Source: Rheinheimera sp. UJ63 (GTDB lineage Bacteria; Pseudomonadota; Gammaproteobacteria; Enterobacterales; Alteromonadaceae). From it: a stretch of 55,337 bases of DNA. Each line of letters starts with the position of its first letter. Position 1 is the stretch's first letter. Location: assembly GCF_021568285.1 (NCBI RefSeq), contig NZ_JAKGTQ010000009.1, positions 1 through 55,337 of the forward strand. The letters are read 5' to 3'. The notes under the pieces were generated by a model. The model was not told the origin of the DNA and searched no databases. It was given only the letters and a program-made list of their open reading frames with translations. A program made the position numbers and the translations under genes. This document shows, one piece after another, positions 1-9,200 of the stretch.

Positions 1-55
1 TGTTACCTTGGAATATCGATCTATCTAAACAGTCAGGTGACGCGATTTAAGACAC

Positions 56-86
56 TAAGTGTCCACTAAAATTAAGTGGACACTTA
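56..86. repeat. Perfect 12-bp inverted repeat, possible IS-end remnant
   Basis: Arms TAAGTGTCCACT and AGTGGACACTTA are separated by a 7-base loop. A degenerate copy in the opposite orientation, judged from the loop, lies at 6039-6069. The symmetry is seen directly. Reading it as the end of a lost insertion sequence is inference. There is no T-run, so it is not a standard terminator. Confidence 0.5.
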
Positions 87-221
87 AATCAGAGCGCTAA
101 CCTGTGATCGCCGGACGCTTACGAATAATGTAATCTAAGCAAGGTGTTTTAGCTATTCTGGCGAGGCCGGTTCAAGTTTCGCTAACGAATTATCGCAAAG
201 CATTATCAACGTAATGCAAAT

Positions 222-294
222 TGCGTATTTCGGTTTGTCCGGCCACCTGTTCCGGTTTCATCCGGCCAGGCGTTTCGGTGTGATCCGGCCAGCA
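222..294. repeat. IS21 left-end multiple terminal repeats
   Basis: Three tandem imperfect copies of a roughly 23-26-bp unit, each with TTTCGG or TTCCGG followed by TCCGGCCA. In IS21 elements such repeats are transposase binding sites. Confidence 0.75.
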
Positions 295-322
295 TGATCT
301 GACCTTCGTTTATGTTCTCTTT

Positions 323-1069
323 TTACCCGACTTCTTCTCCCTGAACCAGTGTTTTTTTACGTTGTGACTCACCTGTTAATTCCAATCGGTGGGCGTTGTG
401 GATCACTCTGTCTAATAGCGCATCAGCAACCGTCGGGTTATCCATTAGGCCGTACCATTCTGAGACCGGTAATTGACTGACGATAATTGTGCTGCGTTGC
501 TCGTAGCGATCTTCAATTACGTCCAATAAATCGCTGACTTGCTTACCTTTAAATCCCTCAAGGCCCCAATCATCCAAGATCAACATATCTACTTTTTGTA
601 GCTGTACCAGTTGCTTAAGGTAGCTACCATCGGCATGCCCCATTTTCAAGCTCTCCAACAACCGGCCTAACCGGTAATACAGCACGCGTTTATTCTGGCG
701 GCAAGCTTGCTCACCTAAGGCGCAGGCAAGATAGGTTTTGCCGCTGCCGGTGGGGCCGGTTATCAAGATGTTTTGGTGGTACGTCAGGTGATGTCCTTGC
801 ATAAGTGGCGTAATTTGCTCAGCCCTTAAGCCCCGCTTTGCCGGATAGCGTAAGCCTTCTGGTGTCGCTTTAAGGCGCAGATTAGCCAGTTTGCGCAAGC
901 GTTGTAAGCGGGTGTTATCCCGCGCCAGATGTTCTTGCTCGACCAGTAATCCCAGTCGTTCATCGAAGCTAAGTTCGGCATAAGTATGGGGTGCAAGGCG
1001 TTGTTGCTCCAGCGCACTTGCCATGGCTGCCAGCTTAAGCTGGCGCAGTTGGATAAGTAGTGTATCCAT
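323..1069 (-). CDS. istB: IS21 helper ATPase IstB
   Basis: This is the AAA+ ATP-binding helper of IS21 transposition, related to DnaC, which assists the IstA transposase in target capture. The 248-residue length is normal for the family. A Walker A motif GPTGSGKT lies at residues 105-112 and a Walker B stretch MLILDDWG near residue 165. The N-terminal region has the usual IstB lead-in with LRQLKLAAMASALEQQ. The gene starts 11 bp downstream of the istA stop and is presumably co-transcribed with it. No frameshift or internal stop is seen. Cargo genes show no dependence on it. Confidence 0.95.
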   Translation of the reverse strand: MDTLLIQLRQLKLAAMASALEQQRLAPHTYAELSFDERLGLLVEQEHLARDNTRLQRLRKLANLRLKATPEGLRYPAKRGLRAEQITPLMQGHHLTYHQNILITGPTGSGKTYLACALGEQACRQNKRVLYYRLGRLLESLKMGHADGSYLKQLVQLQKVDMLILDDWGLEGFKGKQVSDLLDVIEDRYEQRSTIIVSQLPVSEWYGLMDNPTVADALLDRVIHNAHRLELTGESQRKKTLVQGEEVG

Positions 1070-1080
1070 TAGTGTTGTCC

Positions 1081-2634
1081 TTATTGGTAGTATTTTGAGC
1101 CACGGATGTTGATGTGTGTGCCAGGGATAATGGTGTTGGTTTCATCCGGTTGCCAGCGCATATCTTCACCGGTTTTCAGCAGCTTTTTGATGACCGGTAT
1201 ATAAGGTAGCTGGCGGCTTATGGCCAGTGCGCAGGCATTTTCCAGTCGGTCGCTGCCGTAGCGTTTTTGCTCGCTCAGTAGCGCCAGGCAGGCGCGCTGT
1301 GCTTGAACCAGATGGTCTTTACTGCGTTCAACCGCTAAGACCACCGCCAGGGTGCTGGAGCCAATATGCTTGGCCCAGCTGCGAATACGCTCCGGGTTCC
1401 ACTCCTGATAGGCTGCATGGTTTTCTGGCATATGTGCCACATCCGTACTGTGCCGGTAAGCGTTATGGCTGCGGGGATGCTGTGCGACACATTTAGCCTG
1501 ATGGTAAACCTTCACCAGCGTTTGCGTGGCACTGATTTCAACCCGCTCACCGACTAAACGATGTGGCACCGAGTACCAGTGATAGTCGTATTGTACGTGG
1601 TAATCTTTAGCCACTTTTGCAATGCGGTAATCTGTGTACTCATAGGCATAGGGCGGCAATGGCTGTAATGCAGGCGCATCCAGCAAGGTAAACAACTGCT
1701 CACGGCTGGCACCGTTGTAATGCTTCATGGGCCGCTGGTTAAGCTCAGTATTCAGTGCCCAGATGGCCTGATTTAGCGCAGCCAGTGAGTAAAACACCTG
1801 ATGGCGCAGCCGAGCTAATACCCAGCGCTCAACAATCAGTAAAGCGGATTCGACTTTGCCTTTATCCTGCGGTTTACGTGGTCGGGTGGGCATCAGCGCA
1901 CAACCATAATGCCTGGCAAGCGCTTTGTAATTGTCGTTAAGCACCGGCTCGAACTTATCCGCTTTATCAACCGCTGCTTTGAGATTATCGGGTATCAATA
2001 ACGCCGGCACACCACCTAAAAATGTCAGGCAGCGGCTGTTCGCCATCAGCCAGGATGCCATATCCTGACCTTTACAGGCTTCAATATAGGTGTAATTAGA
2101 TGCACCCATAGTGGCGACGAAGATAGCAGCCGGTTTTATCTCGCCTGTTTCTGGGTTCACAACCGGCACGGTCGGGCCACAGAAGTCGATAAAGAGCTTC
2201 TCACCGGCTTCATGATGCTGTCGCATCGAGCGTTTTTGTACAGCATACCAGCGCCGGTAATGCTCGCAGAACTGCGTGTAGCCAAGGGCGTTACTGCCAT
2301 GTTCAGCCTGATATTCCTGCCATAACAGCAGCTTGGTTACGCCTTTTCTGCGCAACTCAAGGTGTACCTGCACCCACGACGGCAATACCCGCTGCGTACT
2401 GTAATCACGGCCGGGGAATAACTGTTTGTCTAGGCTATCAAGCGGATAATCGGCAGCCAGCGGCCAGCTCAGGCCTAAATTGTTAAAGCGGATAACCAAA
2501 TCACTGATGGTTGCCCGGCCAATATTTAAAGCCTGAGAGATTTGCCGATCGCTTAACTTGGCCTCGAATTTGAGGCGAAATATATCCAGATAAGTGTGCA
2601 TATCTGTCCTTACCATTTTCTTTTTACGTGTCAT
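1081..2634 (-). CDS. istA: IS21 transposase IstA
   Basis: DDE-type transposase of the IS21 family, 517 residues, a full-length size. An N-terminal helix-turn-helix (about residues 20-50, LSDRQISQALNIGRATISDL) should bind the terminal repeats. The retroviral-integrase-like catalytic core has D150 in FIDFCG, D216 in LIPDN and E262 in KGKVES, matching the expected DDE triad. The start at 2634 leaves about 180 bp to the right end, which holds the five terminal repeats. It forms a two-gene operon with istB. All catalytic residues are present, so the element may be active. Confidence 0.95.
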   Translation of the reverse strand: MTRKKKMVRTDMHTYLDIFRLKFEAKLSDRQISQALNIGRATISDLVIRFNNLGLSWPLAADYPLDSLDKQLFPGRDYSTQRVLPSWVQVHLELRRKGVTKLLLWQEYQAEHGSNALGYTQFCEHYRRWYAVQKRSMRQHHEAGEKLFIDFCGPTVPVVNPETGEIKPAAIFVATMGASNYTYIEACKGQDMASWLMANSRCLTFLGGVPALLIPDNLKAAVDKADKFEPVLNDNYKALARHYGCALMPTRPRKPQDKGKVESALLIVERWVLARLRHQVFYSLAALNQAIWALNTELNQRPMKHYNGASREQLFTLLDAPALQPLPPYAYEYTDYRIAKVAKDYHVQYDYHWYSVPHRLVGERVEISATQTLVKVYHQAKCVAQHPRSHNAYRHSTDVAHMPENHAAYQEWNPERIRSWAKHIGSSTLAVVLAVERSKDHLVQAQRACLALLSEQKRYGSDRLENACALAISRQLPYIPVIKKLLKTGEDMRWQPDETNTIIPGTHINIRGSKYYQ

Positions 2635-2696
2635 GACTACTCCGGCGAACAGTTAAAAAACTGTTATGCCAAAGTCCGTAAAACGAAGGAAGAACA

Positions 2697-2816
2697 AACT
2701 GGCCGGACGATACCGAAAAAGGTGGCCGGATGAGGCCGAAATCAGTGGCCGGATGATACCGAAATGGGTGGCCGACTCATGCCGAAATCGCTGGCCGGAT
2801 CATCCCGAAATACGCA
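2697..2816. repeat. IS21 right-end multiple terminal repeats
   Basis: Five tandem imperfect copies of a GGCCGGA...CCGAAA unit of about 24 bp fill the space between istA and the right end. The outermost copy ends in the inverted repeat CCGAAATACGCA. The promoter of istA must lie within or beside these repeats. Confidence 0.75.
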
Positions 2817-2854
2817 CAAATAGACCTTAGGCACATCGAGGAACATTTTCATGG

Positions 2855-3139
2855 TCAAAGTGCCCTGAACAAGGCGGCTAACCACAGTGCATCCGTCTCT
2901 GCTGGAAGCTACAATTCCATATCACGCTTGCTTAGCAGGATATGCCGGGCCAGTGGCGAGCTTTGTGGTGCTAATTCAATGAAACCGGTGTCAACATTCT
3001 GATGAGCCAACAACTGGCGTTTACGGAGATTGAAATAGGTCGAGATAATCCCTTTTCATTTAGCAAATGCCGATTGAGTGAGGCCACTTTGGGCTTGCTC
3101 GGCGAATAAGGCTAGCCATTGTTCTTTAGTGCGTTTCAT
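2855..3139 (-). pseudogene. Decayed IS66-type TnpA, followed by a tnpB start fragment
   Basis: Reading from 3139 gives an N-terminus MKRTKEQWLALFAEQAQSG followed by LTQSAFAK, then a TGA stop. The same frame continues with STYFNLRKRQLL, a second TAG stop and a final TGA at 2855. This is the pattern of the small IS66 accessory protein TnpA, including its helix-turn-helix and YFNLRK motif, but with two in-frame stops. Just downstream, at 2852, begins MKMFLDVPKVYLH, like the start of IS66 TnpB. It continues across the IS21 insertion (rejoining at 221) but stops after about seven further codons. The IS66 relic was therefore already dead, or is only a fragment. Family assignment is from motif memory, not a search. 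Confidence 0.65.
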
Positions 3140-3538
3140 GATGAGTACCCTGATAATTTAAAGAGGTAGACAGATCCTGCTTATTGGTTAATAGAATTCA
3201 TACTGAGTTAATTCTCCCTTGAACTATTTTGGGTTCGCTTCGTTCATCAACACTGTCTTGCCTGCGATGCTGATTTTGCTTATTAATTTGCTATTTTACT
3301 ACTTTTATAAAGGGAATAAGTTACAAGAGTAGAAAAGGTGAGCAAGCCTGTCGCTTAGGTAGGTGGCATAGAGCAACCTCAACATGATTGGGGTTGCTCT
3401 AAGATTATCGAGAACAGGTAAACTGCTATTAATAATTATAGCTTATGTGCTTTTGAGGACTCTATTCTATACTGCCAGAACAGAAACACTTTGGTTGGTC
3501 AAATATAGTGTAAATTGCTATTTTATATAACAATTTAA
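3140..3538. other. Intergenic, with a 3370-3400 hairpin
   Basis: No coding signal is seen. The only structure is an inverted repeat at 3370-3400 (AGAGCAACC and GGTTGCTCT, extendable inward by four pairs including one G-T) with a six-base loop. No T-run follows on either strand, so a terminator for rhaM or for the IS66 relic is not supported. The rest is AT-rich. Confidence 0.4.
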
Positions 3539-3853
3539 CTATTCCAGATGGAAAACATTGTCAAGTTGAGTGACGACAGGCGAGTTATCAGCATGGGTAA
3601 CCATAATGTCCGCCATAAATGCCCACCATTTTTTTACAATGGGTGTTAGTGGTAGTTCATCCATTTTATGATCAGTCGTGCGTTTCAATACCGCAAAAAG
3701 AGTGTTGGTCTTTTTATCATGGTAGATAGAATAATCTGATATACCAGATTGTTTAAGCATCGCGGCAAGTCCCGGCCAGATTTCATCATGACGTTTTTTA
3801 TATTCAGCCTCAAAGCCGGGCAGTAATGTCATTGTAAAAGCGATTTTTTCCAT
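3539..3853 (-). CDS. rhaM: L-rhamnose mutarotase
   Basis: Interconverts the alpha and beta anomers of L-rhamnose in the cytoplasm, feeding the isomerase of rhamnose catabolism. The 104-residue length is exactly typical. Visible family motifs are the N-terminal [20 protein letters not shown], whose histidine near residue 22 is the usual catalytic acid/base, then SDYSIYHD and the conserved WWAFMADIM near the C-terminus. It lies 9 bp downstream of the DUF4861 lipoprotein gene, so the two form an operon. No rhamnose isomerase, kinase or aldolase is in the window, so the rest of the pathway is elsewhere or was lost. Because the pair sits inside the inferred integrative element, it may be transferred cargo. 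Confidence 0.9.
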   Translation of the reverse strand: MEKIAFTMTLLPGFEAEYKKRHDEIWPGLAAMLKQSGISDYSIYHDKKTNTLFAVLKRTTDHKMDELPLTPIVKKWWAFMADIMVTHADNSPVVTQLDNVFHLE

Positions 3854-3862
3854 AACTCTGAC

Positions 3863-4792
3863 CTATTTAATAGCTTGTTGATCTAAATAAAGCAGCCATT
3901 GAGATAGCGTGGTAATGTCACCAGCACCTTCCCAGGCAAAACCTGCTTTATAAGAAAGTTTTCCATTGTCATCAGTTTCGGTAATTAGCCAGATATGACT
4001 TTCGTCTTTGACTTCGCTGGGAGTATGTTTAATTTCTTTAAGCTGACTTGGCGCCAATAATGCTCCTGTGCCTACACCTTTTCCATCGATCACTTCCCAG
4101 GCTGCAATCCTTCCGGTGTTTTCGTTGTGATGAACGGAAGCTTTTTCATCATGGGTGGCTACACCAATCGCGATAGGTAATGAAGCGGGTTTGCCATCTA
4201 GAGTAAAAGTGGACTCGACCTGATAGAGCTGAGATCCCATAATCAAAGAGATATTTTTTTCTTCCTTGACAATTCCTAAGGGGGTATACCATTCGTAAGT
4301 TAGATTAAAGGAGATTTTATCGCCACTATTCTCCAAGATTTCATAGCGCTTGAAACTGTGTGCTGCGTAGGCCTTGCCATCAAGCCAAACAGCTGAGCCT
4401 CCAACGCCTCGACTAATTCCAGTATGATAGGGGTCATAACCTTCGCCATAGTCTATATGGTATGAAATACCATTTACAAATCCTTCATACCACTTATCAA
4501 TAATTGAATAATCCACCTTTTTGAACCAGGCATCTACGCCACTTGAATGACCTTTCAGTGGAGCTGCTGGGCCATAAACCCTGAACGCTACTTTATCATT
4601 TTCCCAAGCAAAATCGTCACTGCGCTCAGGCACAAAACGACCATAAGCCATTACTTGAGTAGGGCTTGAAGTTTTCGACTTACCGTTTACTGAATCACCG
4701 CGATCAATAGTCGAGATACATGCCGTTAGAAATAAACTTCCGCACGCAATTAGGCTAAAGCTTTTCAACAGAGTTCTAGTTTTTACCGTCAT
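3863..4792 (-). CDS. DUF4861-family lipoprotein
   Basis: A 309-residue protein with an N-terminal lipoprotein signal (hydrophobic stretch ending LFLTAC, cysteine at about residue 25), so it is probably anchored in a membrane facing the periplasm or outside. The body carries the DUF4861 signature, YGRFVPERSDDFAWENDKVA then FRVYGPA, and later GVATHDEKASVHH and SHIWLITETDD. DUF4861 proteins are known from polysaccharide-degradation loci of marine and gut bacteria. I do not know an experimentally fixed activity and assign none. The pairing with rhaM suggests handling of a rhamnose-containing polymer such as ulvan or rhamnogalacturonan; this is inference. Confidence 0.75.
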   Translation of the reverse strand: MTVKTRTLLKSFSLIACGSLFLTACISTIDRGDSVNGKSKTSSPTQVMAYGRFVPERSDDFAWENDKVAFRVYGPAAPLKGHSSGVDAWFKKVDYSIIDKWYEGFVNGISYHIDYGEGYDPYHTGISRGVGGSAVWLDGKAYAAHSFKRYEILENSGDKISFNLTYEWYTPLGIVKEEKNISLIMGSQLYQVESTFTLDGKPASLPIAIGVATHDEKASVHHNENTGRIAAWEVIDGKGVGTGALLAPSQLKEIKHTPSEVKDESHIWLITETDDNGKLSYKAGFAWEGAGDITTLSQWLLYLDQQAIK

Positions 4793-5306
4793 AAAATGTC
4801 CAATAAATTAGTCAGTGGCTCAAAATTAATGTCCCGTGGATCTGTGAGTTTGCGCTATCTTGAAATTTAACGCTTGTTTGAGTGACCGATAATGCAGTAT
4901 AGTGACTTAAATTGCAATTTTAAAAGTCGTATTAATAATGCTTTAGTTGTGAAAATGCTAAATTGCATGTTGGCTATTCTTATCTTTCTATAAGCAAAAA
5001 GTGCTTGCATCATCGCATAATGTTGATGCGAATCTGGGTTAGTGTTGTTAATTTCTAGGTTGTCCCCATAAATTTATCGCAAACCATACATATCTTTATC
5101 GAAATTACTAATCATGGTAAATCGAAAAATTTTTCGATACTTATGGAGTACTGTGAATTTACTGCAACTTGCAAAATTTTATATTTCAAAAACGCACTCT
5201 CGAAAAAGGGTTACTGAGAGTTTACCGAACATTAAATAAAGTATCTTCGGTGGCTTAATTTCTGACATTTGGCTCAAAGCATTCGCAGAATCAGCAAGGA
5301 CACTAA
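4793..5306. other. Divergent intergenic region, AT-rich
   Basis: Separates the minus-strand DUF4861 gene from the plus-strand HAD gene. No gene was found. It must hold both promoters. Two symmetrical elements are visible: a loose inverted repeat around 5007-5032 (GCATCA and TGATGC arms) and the perfect palindrome at 5121-5138. Confidence 0.5.
5121..5138. promoter_or_regulatory. Perfect 18-bp palindrome, candidate operator
   Basis: The sequence ATCGAAAAATTTTTCGAT reads identically on both strands. It lies 169 bp upstream of the HAD gene. Such symmetry fits a dimeric repressor site, but it could also form an RNA hairpin. The regulator is unknown. Confidence 0.35.
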
Positions 5307-5933
5307 ATGGTAAGTAAATTAGTTGTTTTCGACTTTGATGGGACAATCACACATCCTGGTAATGACCTTTTCTTCAGTTGTTTTAACGACATATTAGACA
5401 AAAATCAATTCGAAAGTATCAACAAGATTGTCAAAAAAAATGGCAACGGGTTTAATTCAGCTCAATCGGTGCTTGAGCTTTGTAGAACATATCTGAATTT
5501 AAGAGGGGCAGGATGGGATAGTGAGTTACGGACGCTTGGCTATAAAAAAATGTCCATTCTGATTAAAAATGGGCTTTACTATAAACAGGCTTTAAAAGTG
5601 ATTAATGACAGTGCGACAAAACATGGTCATGTCGTTTTAATTAGCACGGCAAATATCAGATTTATAGCTGAAGGTGCAATGTCCGCATTGAAAGATAGAA
5701 GTCTGTTGGAGGTTGAATCAGTCAAGCTTATTTCCTCTGAGATCTGTAGTAAGGGTGTTACGAGAGTAAACGCTGGAGTTGGAAAAGGTGTTTATCTCAG
5801 GGAATGGATGAAAATGAATATATTAGGAAGTCCGGATTCAATAGATGTTTATTGTGATGACCCACATGGAACTGATGCAGGGCTAATTGAGTTAGCTGAC
5901 AAAACATTTGTAGTTCCAGAGTGTTTTGTATAG
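5307..5933 (+). CDS. HAD-superfamily phosphatase-like protein
   Basis: A 208-residue haloacid-dehalogenase-fold protein. Motif I is VVFDFDGTIT with nucleophile D9 and acid/base D11. Motif II is a serine in LISTAN, a lysine for motif III is probably in GVGKGVYL, and motif IV is the acidic pair in VYCDDPHGTD. The small helical cap between motifs I and II resembles the phosphoserine-phosphatase-like IB group. Substrate cannot be read from the sequence. The start is supported by AAGGA a few bases upstream of ATG. The gene stands alone, is AT-rich like the recombinase operon downstream, and faces it tail to tail. It is probably cargo of the same element. Confidence 0.8.
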   Translation: MVSKLVVFDFDGTITHPGNDLFFSCFNDILDKNQFESINKIVKKNGNGFNSAQSVLELCRTYLNLRGAGWDSELRTLGYKKMSILIKNGLYYKQALKVINDSATKHGHVVLISTANIRFIAEGAMSALKDRSLLEVESVKLISSEICSKGVTRVNAGVGKGVYLREWMKMNILGSPDSIDVYCDDPHGTDAGLIELADKTFVVPECFV

Positions 5934-6038
5934 TTTATGAATATTCTGCTACAGAACGCTATATCCATACACGACCTGTGTACTGAAAAACATATCATCA
6001 TCTCTAACTTACGAGGATATTAAAATAATAATACTGAT

Positions 6039-6069
6039 TAAGTGCCCACTTAATTCGATTGGACTCAAA
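6039..6069. repeat. Degenerate copy of the 56-86 inverted repeat
   Basis: Begins TAAGTGCCCACTTAATT and continues with TGGAC. Aligned with the complement of 56-86, most positions agree, and the loop base order indicates the opposite orientation. The two copies flank the IS21, rhaM/DUF4861 and HAD genes. The relation is by eye only. Confidence 0.35.
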
Positions 6070-6207
6070 GCATGTAAATTTTGGTAATGTCTCGCCACTC
6101 AATTTGATGGTTTCACAAGAAGCAGGCATTTTAATTGCTCACCAAAAAAACCTCATTTTTTTAACTTGGATTTGTCATTAGGTAATCTTGCATTGGCATT
6201 TTGCATT

Positions 6208-9200
6208 TTAAATAATTTCATTTGGTGGCAGTGGGTAATTACTCTCAGCATAGCTGAAATATATAAGCGCTAGCGAGACAAAAAAACCATGGTCTCCCAC
6301 TTTGTGACCTAATTCTTCATGGTTTAGCCGTTCAACAGTAAATAAAGCGTACCCATCAACACCTGTGTCTATGTAAGGTGTAAATTTGGTTGAAAAAAAG
6401 TGCTTAAATTTATTCGGAGTAGCCCATTTATCAATTAAGTCATGCCAACTTGATGTTGGATGTTCCCGGCGGGCACGGATCTGACATCTGAATTGATATG
6501 CAGTGTGGATTTTAACTAGCAATGGATACAGTTGTTCAAGGTACAACCATAGATCATCAGCCTCCCAAAATTGTGCACTAGCCCAGTCTTTTGTTTGAAA
6601 CATCAGTGTTCTTTTACACGCTTCAAGGACGCTTTCTTTATCATGGTTATTGAGTGATAAAAAATGTGGGATAATAAAATTAATGGTTGCTTTTGCAAAG
6701 TTATGAATAGGACTTTTTCTTAGAGTAAAATAGGGATAAATAACATTGTCATCACCATACTCTAATTCGAAACTATTATGAGTTGAAAGGTTAGTTTCTG
6801 TTCTAATTGACGCTCCATATTTACCTGGCCATTTCTTATTTTGAAGCTCGTTAAGAAGTCTAACTGCATTTTCAAATTTTTTTTCATTAATGCTATTTTT
6901 CTTGGCCCATTCGTATGGCGGAGGGCATATGCTTGTTTTACCTAAATGAAAAGGAAACAAATACCATTCGTTATACGTCAATAATGCTTCATACAGTTCT
7001 AATTCAGCTAACGCGGTTTGTTTTCCTGTAGTAAAAGTTAATTCACGTTTAACATGTTCTGCAATCTCAGGACGTTGACAATATTCCGAAATAGCATCTA
7101 ACAAGGTCATGTGAAAACCAACTTTTTTAAGTTTATCAAAATATGTTCTACGTGGAATATCGAGTAATTTTGCTGATGTATCAGGCGAAAACCATTGCTC
7201 TTTCCAAAACTCGGCGTGATAGGCCCATTGAAAAGAATGCATATAATGCAATATGGTTATAGATGGCCCTGAGTGACCTGTCAAAAGGCTTATTGCAAAC
7301 AACTCGCTGCGAATTTCGTGTTCACCTTTACCTTGAAAATATACCTTACGTGCGTCAATAAGATGCTTCATGTACTCATGACTGAGATACGAAACCAATG
7401 GGAAATCATATTGATATTTATGCTGCTGCCAATACCAAAAAATCCATGTGTTGAAACTATGCCTGAGTCGATGATAGCGAAAAGAGTCATCTCCAGTTAT
7501 TTGTTTTAATAATGAGACTAGAGGGTTAAACAACTCTTCTTGATCAAAAAGACTGTTCGTCATTGGGTTGGTAAATAGATACGTTGTATGTGTTGTGATT
7601 TTGTTTTTTTCAAGATAACGATTAAAAAAGCCTATTTCACTTGTATTGAGTAGTTGGCCAATTGGGATCCTTCTTTCTGCGGCAGAGCTTTTGAGCGTTC
7701 TTTGTTCAAACGGGCGGATCAGCATTTCAGTTCTTTTGGTTATCTTAATTTCTCGTTTTTCATTCCAATTTTCATTTATCGGATAAATGTCTGATATCCT
7801 TAGATAATAAACTTCACTTCGTCTAAGGCCGCATCTAAATCCAATAATTAATAATATGATTTGAGCATACTTTAAAGTTGGCACTTTATCCTGTGTAGCC
7901 TTTTCAGAAATGAATCTAAGTAGGTCAAAATACTCTGTCGGCATTAGAATATTGGCATCTACCATCATCTGTGTCTTTTTCACAGTATCAGTAATAAACC
8001 CAGAAAAAATGTAACTTGGTGTTAAGTTGTATTGTTTTTCAAGATAAATATGAAAGTCACGAAGGATCCGAGTTCGTTTTAGTTGTCCACGTAAGTTTGG
8101 TGCTTCATCAATAATCTCAAGATATAGCTCATCTAAAGAAGAAGGTTCCAATTGGTGTATTTGTTTCGCGCCAAAAACTCTGCTCATAGGGGAGAAAATA
8201 GTACCTAAAAATGATAGTAAGCTAGACGGCTTAAGTTTATTAGACCAACGACTGTTGGACGTTAAACGAGTTGCCGTCCATGAGATGAGCAATCGAGTGA
8301 TAGGTAATAAATTATATTCAGAATTAGAGGCAATGACTTTTAAGGTACTAGAGATTTCTGAAAAGGTTATTTTTTTTTCATTAATGTTATTACGTTCTGA
8401 CTGAGTTACCGTTAAGAGTTTTTTTAATTCCGCTTTGGCTTGTTTCATAACCTCGGCACAGTCTGTATATGCTGATTCTGGTAACTTAAAGTCTTCACTA
8501 ATCCTTGGGCCTGTTACGGATGATGTTCTCATTTCTTCTATTGCTAAGTTGCTTACCTTCTTTTCATGAATACCAATTAAACGATAGAAGGAGTTTCTTT
8601 GCAGTGTTAGATTGGGTTGTGTCCCGTCGAGTACAGGTAAGTGACACGGAGTTTGTGTTAATGACAATTTAGCAATTAATAGACTAACTAAAGCTTTATT
8701 TCGATGTTTTCGAAGTGATGTGTCACCAATATTTTTTAGGTAAGCATTCAGGCACAACCGCCAGTTTGTATTTTTTAGAAAGTCACTTATTTCATCTATA
8801 TTAGAATTTCTATGTTTGTAAAAGCGGGGTAAAAAATTCATAGTTACAGGATCTGGTATCCAAACATGAAAATCATTTGAAGAGCCTGTTAATTCAAACC
8901 AGCATAAATTTTCTTTAAAGAAAGGTTTGCCCTGAGTAAGGTTATGAAAGTATGAGTTAACTAAATCAAGGCGCAGTAATCCGCCAAACCGCATGGCAGA
9001 ATAAATCAATTGACCCAAGTAAAAACGTGCATCCCATTCATGTGATTTTTGCTCTGATAGCGTTTTAGGTTTGCTAAGGCATAAGTCTGGTTCACTTTTA
9101 AACGTCTTATCAAGTCGTTCAATTAGCTTTAAATCATTGCCATACTTGTGTCGTAACGGTGGCTTGGGTCTACGAATTAGAACGGGGTTTCTGAGTTTAA

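Larger units (their letters stand above)
222..2816 (-). mobile_element. Complete IS21-family insertion sequence
   Basis: The two ends carry a perfect 12-bp inverted repeat, TGCGTATTTCGG, at 222-233 and its complement at 2805-2816. The element is flanked by the 5-bp direct repeat CAAAT at 217-221 and 2817-2821, which is a target duplication of the size expected for IS21. Inside, on the minus strand, are istA then istB, both full length and uninterrupted. Each end has multiple internal copies of a TTTCGG...CCGGCCA motif, another IS21 hallmark: three at the left and five at the right. The element has split a decayed IS66-type sequence, because rejoining the flanks restores a tnpB-like start. The intact target duplication and open reading frames suggest recent insertion and possible activity. 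Confidence 0.93.

Noticed and set aside
104..122. GTAAGCG-type IS66 terminus (minus strand from 122)
   Set aside because: The motif fits an IS66 end, but its orientation does not pair with the tnpA relic at 2855-3139 and no partner end was found. Left unannotated.
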